A stretch of DNA of 64,000 bases from Nitrospirota bacterium (GTDB taxonomy: Bacteria; Nitrospirota; Thermodesulfovibrionia; Thermodesulfovibrionales; UBA1546). Positions 34,216 through 41,434 of the stretch are shown in pieces. Both the position numbers and the translations under genes were made by a program. The stretch is taken from the NCBI GenBank assembly GCA_016208915.1, contig JACQXE010000072.1:1-64000 (forward strand), read 5' to 3'. The stretch's first letter is position 1. Every line of letters starts with the position of its first letter. Under the pieces are notes generated by a model. That model was given only the letters and a program-made list of their open reading frames with translations, had not been told where the DNA came from and did not search any database.

Positions 34216-34289
34216 TGTCATTGCGAGGTGCGTTAGCGACGTGGCAATCTTTAAAGGCGAGATTGCTTCGCCTTCGGCTCGCAATGACA
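34216..34289. repeat. Empty copy of the ATTGCGAGG palindromic repeat
   Basis: TGTCATTGCGAGGTGCGTTA to GGCTCGCAATGACA, a 74-bp hairpin between the PilX-like gene and the lipoprotein gene. It is the cargo-free version of the element at 32196-32605. Confidence 0.85.
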
Positions 34290-34307
34290 GAATAGAGGTA
34301 TTTTTAG

Positions 34308-35015
34308 GTGAAAAAAATATTTTTAGCAGTTTTTATTTTGATTGCCCTATCTGGCTGTAAGGGCAAGGAAACGCCCAAGCCTGCGGTGGTAGTGCCGCCA
34401 CATCAGGAGGTTAAGACTATGGCTCCGGAACCAGAGAAAAAGGCGATTCCCCCTGCTGATGCAACGCCCAACCAGCCTCCGCGCGTTACTTCTGTTGATG
34501 TAGTACCGCTTTATCCGAAGGTAGGGGATACGCTGAAAATTACAGCAAGTGCAACAGACCCTGACAGTGATGAAATAACACTCATTTATAAGTGGTTCAA
34601 AAATGACGAATTATTATCTGAAAACTCTGACGCTCTTCATCTCACAAAAGACTTTAAGCGTGGAGACCGCATCACCCTTAATGTCATACCTGACGACGGA
34701 AAAACAAGAGGCAGTCAAGGGCTTATGAAAGTAACCATAGGCAACTCCCCTCCGGAGATAACATCATCTGCAAGTGAAAGCAGATTTGGGAATCAGCAAT
34801 TTATCTATCATTTAAAAGCTGTTGACCCGGAAAATGATCCTTTGACCTTTTCACTGAAAACAGCGCCTCAGGGAATGGAGATTGATCCTTCAACAGGAAT
34901 GATTCAATGGAGGGCGCCGTCTGGATATAAAGGTAAGGTTCAAGTTACAGCTCATGTTTCTGACGGTAACGGCGGAGAGGCGCTTCAGAGTTTTGTTTTT
35001 GAGATCGGCGATTGA
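34308..35015 (+). CDS. Lipoprotein with tandem Ig/cadherin-like domains
   Basis: A 235-residue lipoprotein starting at GTG. The signal ends in the lipobox LSGC (Cys17). A Pro-rich linker precedes two beta-sandwich domains (about 58-145 and 147-234), with TDPDSDEITLIYKW in the first and AVDPENDPLTFSLKTAPQG then GMIQWRAPSG in the second, typical of cadherin-like/putative Ig domains with Ca-binding Asp pairs. Being next to the pilins it may hold the pilus machinery or surface partner. Its last codons lie in the 54-bp duplication (34976-35029). Confidence 0.8.
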   Translation: MKKIFLAVFILIALSGCKGKETPKPAVVVPPHQEVKTMAPEPEKKAIPPADATPNQPPRVTSVDVVPLYPKVGDTLKITASATDPDSDEITLIYKWFKNDELLSENSDALHLTKDFKRGDRITLNVIPDDGKTRGSQGLMKVTIGNSPPEITSSASESRFGNQQFIYHLKAVDPENDPLTFSLKTAPQGMEIDPSTGMIQWRAPSGYKGKVQVTAHVSDGNGGEALQSFVFEIGD

Positions 35016-35029
35016 TTTCATTTATGGAG
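34976..35029 (+). repeat. 54-bp direct repeat, copy 1
   Basis: From AGAGGCGCTTCAGAG to TTCATTTATGGAG, identical to 36105-36158; similarity continues weakly for about 25 more bases (GTGCTAAT versus GTGATAAT, then ATGAAAC in both). Copy 1 is the 3' end of the lipoprotein gene, copy 2 is noncoding, and the toxin-antitoxin cluster lies between them. Confidence 0.95.
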
Positions 35030-35049
35030 CGTGCTAATGTTATTTCTAT

Positions 35050-35190
35050 GAAACACGTATGCCGACAAGAGACACGAAGGACAATGAAAATATGGGACCT
35101 CTCCAGAAGGATTCCCGACAAGCTGGCATGACAGGAGAGGGAAACGATTCCGAACTGATCCTCGGCAAGCGAGAACAAGCGTCGGCATGA
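35050..35190. repeat. Decayed TGTCATTCC-type repeats before the PIN gene
   Basis: About 140 bases with words such as GAAGGATTCCCGACAAGC, GGCATGACAGGAGAGG and GTCGGCATGACA, related to the TGTCATTCC hairpin family but scrambled. They lie between the duplicated lipoprotein tail and the PIN toxin gene. Confidence 0.55.
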
Positions 35191-35201
35191 CATTGCAAGA
35201 T

Positions 35202-35636
35202 ATGAAAATTTACCTTGATAACTGTTGCTTCAATCGCCCATTTGACGATCAATCGCAAATTAGAATCAGGATTGAGACCGAAGCAAAGCTAAAAATTCAA
35301 GAAGAAGTCCGATCAGGAAAGATTCAATTAATCTGGTCGTATATATTGGATTACGAGAACAACAGAAATCCATATATTGAACGAAAGGTTCGAATAAATG
35401 GCTGGAAGAAATATGCACTTCAGGATATTGAGGAAAATCCTGAAGTGCTCAAGACGGCTAACTTGCTGAATCAAATTGGAATTCAAAAAATTGATTCATT
35501 GCATATATCTTGTGCCGTTTTCTCAAAGTGTGATTATTTTCTGACCACGGATGATAAGATTTTACAAAAGGCAGATCAAATAGACTATATTAAAATCAAT
35601 GACCCGATTGGTTTCATAAAGGAGGTTCTGTCATGA
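35202..35636 (+). CDS. PIN-domain toxin
   Basis: A 144-residue PIN-like nuclease: MKIYLDNCCFNRPFDD carries the first Asp; KIDSLHISCAVFSKCDYFLT contains the central Asp and the final strand; TTDDKIL holds the last acidic pair. I start at 35202, since the in-frame ATG at 35187 belongs to repeat DNA. The next gene overlaps in an ATGA, so toxin precedes the probable antitoxin, the reverse of the VapBC pair at 24190. Confidence 0.75.
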   Translation: MKIYLDNCCFNRPFDDQSQIRIRIETEAKLKIQEEVRSGKIQLIWSYILDYENNRNPYIERKVRINGWKKYALQDIEENPEVLKTANLLNQIGIQKIDSLHISCAVFSKCDYFLTTDDKILQKADQIDYIKINDPIGFIKEVLS

Positions 35637-35857
35637 TGACTGATACAGAAATTAAACTGAAAGGGCTTCAAGTCCTTACCGAATATATAGGTGAGGTCGA
35701 AGCAGAACGGTTTGTTGCCCTGATTCAAAGGGAACCATTTGATTATACAAAATGGCGGCAAGGTCTGGATGAAGACCTCTCTATTGAAGAAATCAGCAAA
35801 AAGGCTATGGCGTTAAGAAAAAGCAAAAAAGGGGCGGCCATTAAGGGAGGCTTATGA
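35633..35857 (+). CDS. Putative antitoxin partner of the PIN toxin
   Basis: A 74-residue, mostly helical, charged protein (KLKGLQVLTEYIGEVEAERF, then QREPFDYTKWRQGLDEDLSI). It starts in ATGA overlap with the PIN gene and ends overlapping the next gene by four bases. Size, charge and position suit an antitoxin; no DNA-binding motif is certain. Confidence 0.6.
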   Translation: MMTDTEIKLKGLQVLTEYIGEVEAERFVALIQREPFDYTKWRQGLDEDLSIEEISKKAMALRKSKKGAAIKGGL

Positions 35858-36105
35858 AGAAAGAAAATAAACAAGAACTTGAAGATGCTTTGCGTCCGGA
35901 ATACGACCTAAAGCCGCTATTGAAAGCTGGAATTCGGGGAAAGTATGCCCAGCGTTTTCGAGAGGGTACAAATATAGTACTCTTAGAACCTGATGTGGCC
36001 AGCGCCTTTCCAAACGATAAAACAGTAAACGAGGTCTTACGGATGGTCATACAGTTAAGGAAGAAGGTACATAAGGACAAGCAGACTCGGACAGTTCGGG
36101 CGTAA
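35854..36105 (+). CDS. Small basic protein, probably part of the toxin-antitoxin cluster
   Basis: An 83-residue protein (LRPEYDLKPLLKAGIRGKYA then FPNDKTVNEVLRMVIQL) that resembles small BrnA-like or similar antitoxin/hypothetical proteins. It overlaps the preceding gene by four bases. Its stop codon touches the second copy of the 54-bp direct repeat, so it marks the right border of the inserted block. Confidence 0.6.
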   Translation: MKKENKQELEDALRPEYDLKPLLKAGIRGKYAQRFREGTNIVLLEPDVASAFPNDKTVNEVLRMVIQLRKKVHKDKQTRTVRA

Positions 36106-36158
36106 GAGGCGCTTCAGAGTTTTGTTTTTGAGATCGGCGATTGATTTCATTTATGGAG
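36105..36158 (+). repeat. 54-bp direct repeat, copy 2
   Basis: Exact copy of 34976-35029, offset 1129 bases. Here the sequence is not translated; it leads directly to the small membrane protein gene, which is probably the original arrangement downstream of the lipoprotein. Confidence 0.95.
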
Positions 36159-36175
36159 GGTGATAATATCATTTT

Positions 36176-36385
36176 ATGAAACCGAGCCTTGTGACAGCCT
36201 TTTTATTAATTGCAACGATTATTGGCATCATTTACTATATCGCATGGGAGAGGCGTATTATTGAGAGAAGTAAGAGGTTTAAGAAGATTGAAGAAGGTTT
36301 AGAGAAGATAGAGAAGGCTCTAAAAGAATATGCAAAGGCAGAGCTGAGGCTTGCAGAGATACTAAGGTCAAGAAGGTTGATGTAA
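36176..36385 (+). CDS. Small membrane-anchored coiled-coil protein
   Basis: A 69-residue protein with one N-terminal membrane helix (about 5-23, SLVTAFLLIATIIGIIYYIA) and a charged helical tail likely to form a coiled coil (RFKKIEEGLEKIEKALKEYA). GGAGGG lies upstream. Before the toxin-antitoxin insertion it would have followed the pilus lipoprotein directly. Function unknown. Confidence 0.6.
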   Translation: MKPSLVTAFLLIATIIGIIYYIAWERRIIERSKRFKKIEEGLEKIEKALKEYAKAELRLAEILRSRRLM

Positions 36386-36447
36386 GTTTTATAAAAGCGA
36401 GTAAAACGCAGGCGAAAAGCCTGCGGCTACCAATTACCAATATAGGA

Positions 36448-36999
36448 CTACCGCCCTTTTAACAGCCCTTCCTGCTCCTGATCAAGACTGCTCATTTCTT
36501 TATTGAACTTTTTAATCTTAGTTTCAAGTTCTGATATCTTTTTCTCAAGCTCCCTCTTCTCACGGATTGCTAACACGCGGCCTTTCTTTCTGATATCTTC
36601 ATTGAGCTTCTCTTTTTCGTTAGAAAGTTTTTCGCTCTCTGCTCTCATATCCTCTTTCTTTTTAGCAATTTCCCTCAGCTTGCTGTCAGTCTCCTGTTTC
36701 TGCGGCTGTGCGTTTTTTTCTGCTGCTGGTTTTTCAGGAGTATCTTTGGTTGTTTCAACAGGCGAGCTTTCCTCCGCCGGTCTTAGGGCTTTAGTTTTTT
36801 TGATGTCTTTTATGATGCCCTTGTCAAGCTCTATCTCTCCGCCTTCCCTGTAGAACTTTATCTTGCCGTTCAAATCTTTGTAGTCATCTACAATAAACTC
36901 TCTGCCGTTTTTCAGTATTATCTTATATTCAGCAAATACAGGGGCGCTGACAAACATCACAGCTATCAGGAACAAAATGCAATATCCCGCCTTTTTCAT
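36448..36999 (-). CDS. Periplasmic coiled-coil protein with KxILKNG domain
   Basis: A 183-residue exported protein. Signal peptide about 1-23 (ending APVFA), a small beta domain (YKIILKNGREFIVDDYKDL, about 25-70), a Pro/Glu/Thr linker and a long charged coiled coil (about 100-180). It is a paralogue of the protein at 20336. It starts in a 4-base overlap with the DsbC-like gene upstream, so the two are coexpressed. Function unknown; a scaffold or assembly factor in the envelope is possible. Confidence 0.6.
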   Translation of the reverse strand: MKKAGYCILFLIAVMFVSAPVFAEYKIILKNGREFIVDDYKDLNGKIKFYREGGEIELDKGIIKDIKKTKALRPAEESSPVETTKDTPEKPAAEKNAQPQKQETDSKLREIAKKKEDMRAESEKLSNEKEKLNEDIRKKGRVLAIREKRELEKKISELETKIKKFNKEMSSLDQEQEGLLKGR

Positions 37000-37817
37000 C
37001 TGCTTTTTCCTTTCGTTTTAATTGCATCAATTATCTTTATTATCTTATCCGCCTCCAAGAATCCTGTTTTTACCGAACCGTCAGGCATGATTGATGTGGG
37101 TGTGCCGGTAATGCCGAGGCTTGCTGCTAACTTTATATTCTCATCTATCTCTTTTGTCCCGCACTCAGTTTTGGGGATTGGCTGTTTTTCAAAGTTATCC
37201 TCAAGAAGTTTCAGTGACCTGTTACAGATTATACTCTGTGACTTCCAGTATGCATCAGGATGAAGCTTTGTCAGAGGGAAAAGCTTTATATAAAAAGTGA
37301 TGTCTTTTCTTTGAGCTACAACCTTTTTAATCTCAGTGTGATATTTACCGCAAAAAGGGCATTCCGGGTCTGTGAAGACTATAACCTTTTTCGGAGCCTT
37401 TGAATCACCAAGTATAAATGCATCCTTCAGTGGAATACGCGAGGGACTGATCTTCCTGTTTTTGTTGAGTTCATCAACACGCTCTTTTGTCCTGTTGATT
37501 GCGCCATCTACCTCGATAATAGTGCCGCTTATTACATACTTTTTTGCAAAATCAACATAAAACAGTCCTCCCTGTCCTTTATTCTCTATTGCAACTTCCC
37601 ACAGTCCCCTGGAAGGGCTCATCTGCACCTTCAATATCTTTGCATCAGGGTTATTGAGCTTTGCCAGTATAAGCTTTACCTCTTCTGTGGAGATTGAATG
37701 ACATTTAACGCAATCAGTATCACAACCGCCAGAACCTAAAACATGGCTGACAGCTAAAAACTGAAAACTGACAGTTGCTATGATGAATACTAATAGATAA
37801 GAACTAATTTTGCGCAT
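36996..37817 (-). CDS. DsbC-like thiol-disulfide protein with CxxCH motif
   Basis: A 273-residue exported protein. A signal peptide (about 1-28) is followed by CDTDCVKCHSIS, whose CVKCH is a c-type haem or metal-binding CxxCH. Residues about 45-125 form a DsbC-like dimerisation domain, and about 135-270 a thioredoxin fold with active site DPECPFCGKYH and the cis-Pro loop TGTPTSI. It likely isomerises or reduces disulfides of periplasmic proteins, perhaps cytochromes. The paralogue at 41435 aligns throughout and has UGA in place of the first active-site Cys codon. Confidence 0.85.
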   Translation of the reverse strand: MRKISSYLLVFIIATVSFQFLAVSHVLGSGGCDTDCVKCHSISTEEVKLILAKLNNPDAKILKVQMSPSRGLWEVAIENKGQGGLFYVDFAKKYVISGTIIEVDGAINRTKERVDELNKNRKISPSRIPLKDAFILGDSKAPKKVIVFTDPECPFCGKYHTEIKKVVAQRKDITFYIKLFPLTKLHPDAYWKSQSIICNRSLKLLEDNFEKQPIPKTECGTKEIDENIKLAASLGITGTPTSIMPDGSVKTGFLEADKIIKIIDAIKTKGKSR

Positions 37818-38080
37818 AGCTAATTATAACACTTATCTTTTCTCTCTACTATCCAAAATAACTAAAAAAGGCTGAATGAGGAAGAAATACAATGACGACA
37901 CCTTTAAAAATTAATCCACTTCTAAGTATGCATAAAAACATCTCTCATATTGTTCCCTTTAAAGCTACTTGTCAAAACGAGGTTGCACATCTTAATATCC
38001 TGTCGATTCATTGTATTTATGAGGCGTTCAGCCTTTTCATGAATCCTATTTTGGACAACTGTAATGTTTTCTATAACAAA

Positions 38081-39313
38081 TTAATATGACAGTTCTGCTG
38101 TAATACTTTCGAGCAGGGTTGTTATAATCGTCGGATCAAAGTCCTTGTCTAAATGAGGCAATATCTGTGCCTCCTTAATCTCTCCCTTTATCTCTTTCTG
38201 CAATACCTTGAAAAAGACTTTTGAAATCCTATTGTCAAACTGGGTTCCGAGGCATTTGTTCACTTCTCTAAGGGCATCAAATAATGAAAGCTTTTTCCTG
38301 TAAGTCCGCTTTGTCGTCATCGCATCAAAAGCATCTGCAACAGCAAGGATCTTGACTCCGTCGCTCAGGTCCGGATCCTTAAGTTCATCCGGATAACCTG
38401 TTCCATCAATCCTCTCGTGGTGATGCTTCACAAAATCCACCACATCCTTCCATGGAAATTTGATCTTTGAGAGAATATCATAGGATATCTGCGGATGCCG
38501 TTTTATCTCTTGTATCTCTGCTGCAGAGAGCGTTTCTCCCTTATTTAATAAGCCCTTGTCTATTATCAATTTGCCTATGTCGTGTAACAGCCCGGCAATA
38601 TATATGCCTTCCACTTCTTTTGCTTTCCATCTAAGTTCCCTTGCAACCGCTACTGCATATCTTGCCACTCTGTAAGAATGATTTCTTGTATATACATCCT
38701 TGGCATCTATGGCAGCAGCAAAGGCCTGAATAGTATCATGATAAATATGACGCATATTTTGATAGAGCTTTTTGTTCTCATTTACCTGGTTTTTAATCTT
38801 TTTGAACAGGCTTGAATTATGAAGGGTTATTGCCATCTGGCTTGCCACAACCTTAAGTGTATCTTTCTCGCTATGGAGATAGGAGGTTCTTGACAGTCTC
38901 TTGCCAAGGCATATGGCACCGACAAATTCATCCTTGGCAAAGAGGGGTATTAATGTTTTTGCCTGAAGCCTGCGGAAGGCCTCTGCGTTACGTTCATAAA
39001 AAGAATTATTTCTGGCCTCGCTGATATTGTAAGGCGTGTTCTTCTGAAAGGCCTTTATATATTTCGTCTGTACATCTATGCTAGTGCCATCTGCATCTTT
39101 TATGCCCTTACATGTAACCAGTTCAAGCTTATGCCGGTCTGCATTGTATACGAAAAGCCCTGCTTTTGGCACTGAAAACATGCCTGTAACAACATAAAGG
39201 GCCGTCTTCATCTTCTCATCAATGCCCTTTGCTGATGTGACCTCCTGTCCAAGGTCAACAAGTGATGCTATATTAAACAGCAGCCGCTTCAGATCCTGCT
39301 GTTTTTTTTTCAC
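38081..39313 (-). CDS. GAF and HD-GYP domain protein (c-di-GMP phosphodiesterase type)
   Basis: A 410-residue cytoplasmic protein starting at GTG. GAF-like sensor at about 15-185; HD-GYP domain at about 205-390 with GLLHDIGK (HD), KRHPQISYDIL, and HHERIDGTGYPDEL (the GYP motif). The catalytic metal ligands look intact, so c-di-GMP hydrolysis is likely. It is the last of three genes: ATPase/anti-sigma kinase, STAS protein, then this one, separated by one to two bases. The module may couple partner switching to c-di-GMP breakdown, opposed by the cyclase at 42299. Confidence 0.88.
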   Translation of the reverse strand: MKKKQQDLKRLLFNIASLVDLGQEVTSAKGIDEKMKTALYVVTGMFSVPKAGLFVYNADRHKLELVTCKGIKDADGTSIDVQTKYIKAFQKNTPYNISEARNNSFYERNAEAFRRLQAKTLIPLFAKDEFVGAICLGKRLSRTSYLHSEKDTLKVVASQMAITLHNSSLFKKIKNQVNENKKLYQNMRHIYHDTIQAFAAAIDAKDVYTRNHSYRVARYAVAVARELRWKAKEVEGIYIAGLLHDIGKLIIDKGLLNKGETLSAAEIQEIKRHPQISYDILSKIKFPWKDVVDFVKHHHERIDGTGYPDELKDPDLSDGVKILAVADAFDAMTTKRTYRKKLSLFDALREVNKCLGTQFDNRISKVFFKVLQKEIKGEIKEAQILPHLDKDFDPTIITTLLESITAELSY

Positions 39314-39314
39314 C

Positions 39315-39668
39315 TCATTTTTTACCTTTCAAAAAATTGATTGCTTCTAACTCTTCTTTAAAGACCTTTACATGCTTTGTAATACCCAGCATATTAAAGA
39401 CGTCCAGATGGATTTTTTTTATATTTGTGAAACAGAGCAGTCCTTTGTATTCGAGCGTCTTTTGCACCATGCCTGTGAAGACCGAGGCGCCTATGCTGTT
39501 CAGATACTGCATGTCTGAAAAGTTTATCACAACCTTTCTTATCCCTTTGTTGAAAAATTGTTCACATGTGCTCTCCAGACGTTCAGCGCCGAGGTCATTG
39601 ACATACCCCTTTGGCATTATCACCACTAAATCATTTGAAGATTTTAACGCGATGGAAAAATTGTTCAC
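39315..39668 (-). CDS. STAS-domain anti-sigma factor antagonist
   Basis: A 117-residue SpoIIAA-like STAS protein. MQYLNSIGASVFTGM (about 53-67) holds the loop whose serine is phosphorylated by anti-sigma kinases. It overlaps the upstream ATPase/kinase gene by four bases, and that kinase is the natural partner: unphosphorylated STAS protein would bind the kinase and free its target. Confidence 0.88.
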   Translation of the reverse strand: MNNFSIALKSSNDLVVIMPKGYVNDLGAERLESTCEQFFNKGIRKVVINFSDMQYLNSIGASVFTGMVQKTLEYKGLLCFTNIKKIHLDVFNMLGITKHVKVFKEELEAINFLKGKK

Positions 39669-41326
39669 CCTATTGTATCCTTATTTTCTGTTTTCGAAGC
39701 TCTCAAAAGATTTTTAACTAAAACAACTCTCATGCCTTTCTCTGTCCTTTCAAATGCAACTGAATCCGTGAAGTTTCTCATTAGTTTTATTCCCCATCCT
39801 CTGCCAATATCCTCTTTAAGACCTTTCATTATGAAAGGTTCGCCTGTTTCTGGAGATATAAATTCACTGCCGGAACTTTCTATGGATATCTCAAGACGGT
39901 CTTCGCCGCAAACAAACTTCAGATATATCCTATCCCCTTTGCTGTGCTCTATCGCATTTATGCATGCCTCGATAACAGCCATCTGAAGCTGTTCAATATT
40001 GTCCCTGTCCAGATTCAGATTTTTCCCTATCTGTTCCAGACACTGGGCTGCAACAAGCTCGGCCTCTTTTACCGAAGGTATCGTCATTTCAAAAGAAAGG
40101 GCGTTCTCTTCAGAAGTTGATACGCTTCCGAGTAGTTCTGCCTCTATATCCCTGTTGATCTTCCCGAGAATCTCTTTCATATAGAGACAGTCTATTAAAT
40201 CTGTCAGAACCCTGTCCTGCGGAGCCCTGAAGGAACCGAACTCACCGCTTACAAGACCTGAAAGATATAGAGCTTTTGTTATCTTCTCTGCATATTTATT
40301 GTCTGAGAAATATCTCCCTGGAATCCTGTCCCGGCTAAATGGCTCCCCTGCGTGATATATTCTGTGGAGACCCTCAAGTATTTCCCGCCTTATGCTCATA
40401 TCAGGCAATGCCTTTTTTATAGCGGTAATCCAATAACTGTGAATCCTCCCAGCCATGATATCATCGATATACACTTTCCAGAAATCTTTATCCTCTGATC
40501 TTTTTCTTATGCCTGCATTTTTTGCTATAGCGCTTATGTACAACGGATTCCCTCCCAAATGATTGATTAATGCTGAGGGTATTAAATCCGTCCTGTTGCC
40601 ATATTTATCGAGAATGGATGAAAACATTGCAGATGCATCCTCAATACTCAGCGGTTGCACTTCTATTTTTACAAACCCTGCAGATAAAGGCATCTCCTGT
40701 ATCTCGGCCTGATTTCCTGTTATCACGTACTGGGTTTTAAGAAATTTGATCGGCTTTTCTAAAAGATAGACGATATCGGCTGATACAGCTTTATCAGGAA
40801 GATAAAGATTGTTCAGCATCTGGAAATTATCTATCATAATAACAGCCGGCATGCCTGTGGACAGAGATGCATGATACGGGGCGCCTAATGCAAGACGCAG
40901 GGAATCCAGAGGCTCCTCAGTATTGATATACCGATCAAGTATTTCGCACGCCCATCCCGCCCTTCTTTCCTCAGCAAGGGAATAAATACCTTTGATGGAT
41001 AATCCTTCTATATTCAGAAGAGAGGACTCTTTTTTCTCGAAGGCAAGTCTCTGGCAGAGGTATTGGGTTAAATAATCCCTTGAAAAATCTGATACCGAAA
41101 GAAGCGCATTATTGACAAAGTAATAAAATGGGGCTGTTGTTTCCTGCGCCCAGAACAGATGGTTGAATAATTGTTTTAGGAGTTCTGTTTTTCCTATGCC
41201 CCGGCGTCCTGAAAGAAAAATGTTCTCTGCAATGCTTTTTTGTAATTCCAGCGCTTTGTTATAAAGGAATAATAATTCCTCTTTTCTACCGAAAAAATCC
41301 TTTTCAGGAAGTGTACCTAATGGCAT
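39665..41326 (-). CDS. AAA ATPase fused to an RsbW-like serine kinase domain
   Basis: A 553-residue fusion. Residues about 8-240 are a STAND/AAA_16-type ATPase with Walker A GRRGIGKTEL and Walker B AVIMIDNFQ; a helical middle follows; residues about 415-545 are a GHKL anti-sigma-factor kinase (QMAVIEACINAIEHSKGD as N-box, DIGRGWGIKLMRNF as the G-box). Such fusions are unusual: the ATPase may gate the kinase by ligand or complex assembly. It opens an operon with a STAS antagonist and an HD-GYP protein. No sigma factor is adjacent, so the output may be other than transcription. Confidence 0.8.
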   Translation of the reverse strand: MPLGTLPEKDFFGRKEELLFLYNKALELQKSIAENIFLSGRRGIGKTELLKQLFNHLFWAQETTAPFYYFVNNALLSVSDFSRDYLTQYLCQRLAFEKKESSLLNIEGLSIKGIYSLAEERRAGWACEILDRYINTEEPLDSLRLALGAPYHASLSTGMPAVIMIDNFQMLNNLYLPDKAVSADIVYLLEKPIKFLKTQYVITGNQAEIQEMPLSAGFVKIEVQPLSIEDASAMFSSILDKYGNRTDLIPSALINHLGGNPLYISAIAKNAGIRKRSEDKDFWKVYIDDIMAGRIHSYWITAIKKALPDMSIRREILEGLHRIYHAGEPFSRDRIPGRYFSDNKYAEKITKALYLSGLVSGEFGSFRAPQDRVLTDLIDCLYMKEILGKINRDIEAELLGSVSTSEENALSFEMTIPSVKEAELVAAQCLEQIGKNLNLDRDNIEQLQMAVIEACINAIEHSKGDRIYLKFVCGEDRLEISIESSGSEFISPETGEPFIMKGLKEDIGRGWGIKLMRNFTDSVAFERTEKGMRVVLVKNLLRASKTENKDTIG

Positions 41327-41434
41327 TTCACCTAAATCTCTCTGTTATTGAAATTTAACTATCATACCTTTAAACTTTATTTTTCGTCAATGTGACGGGC
41401 AGGGGAGATGTCTTAAACTTAGTGATTTAAGAGG

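Noticed and set aside
34142..34360. 72-residue frame across the repeat before the lipoprotein
   Set aside because: Encoded mostly by the ATTGCGAGG palindrome and running into the lipoprotein gene in another frame.
37892..38089. 65-residue plus-strand frame MTTPLKINPLLSMH...
   Set aside because: It has an ATG and a GAGGAAG upstream, but no recognisable domain, unusual composition and its end overlaps the HD-GYP gene. Possible remnant; not enough to call a gene.
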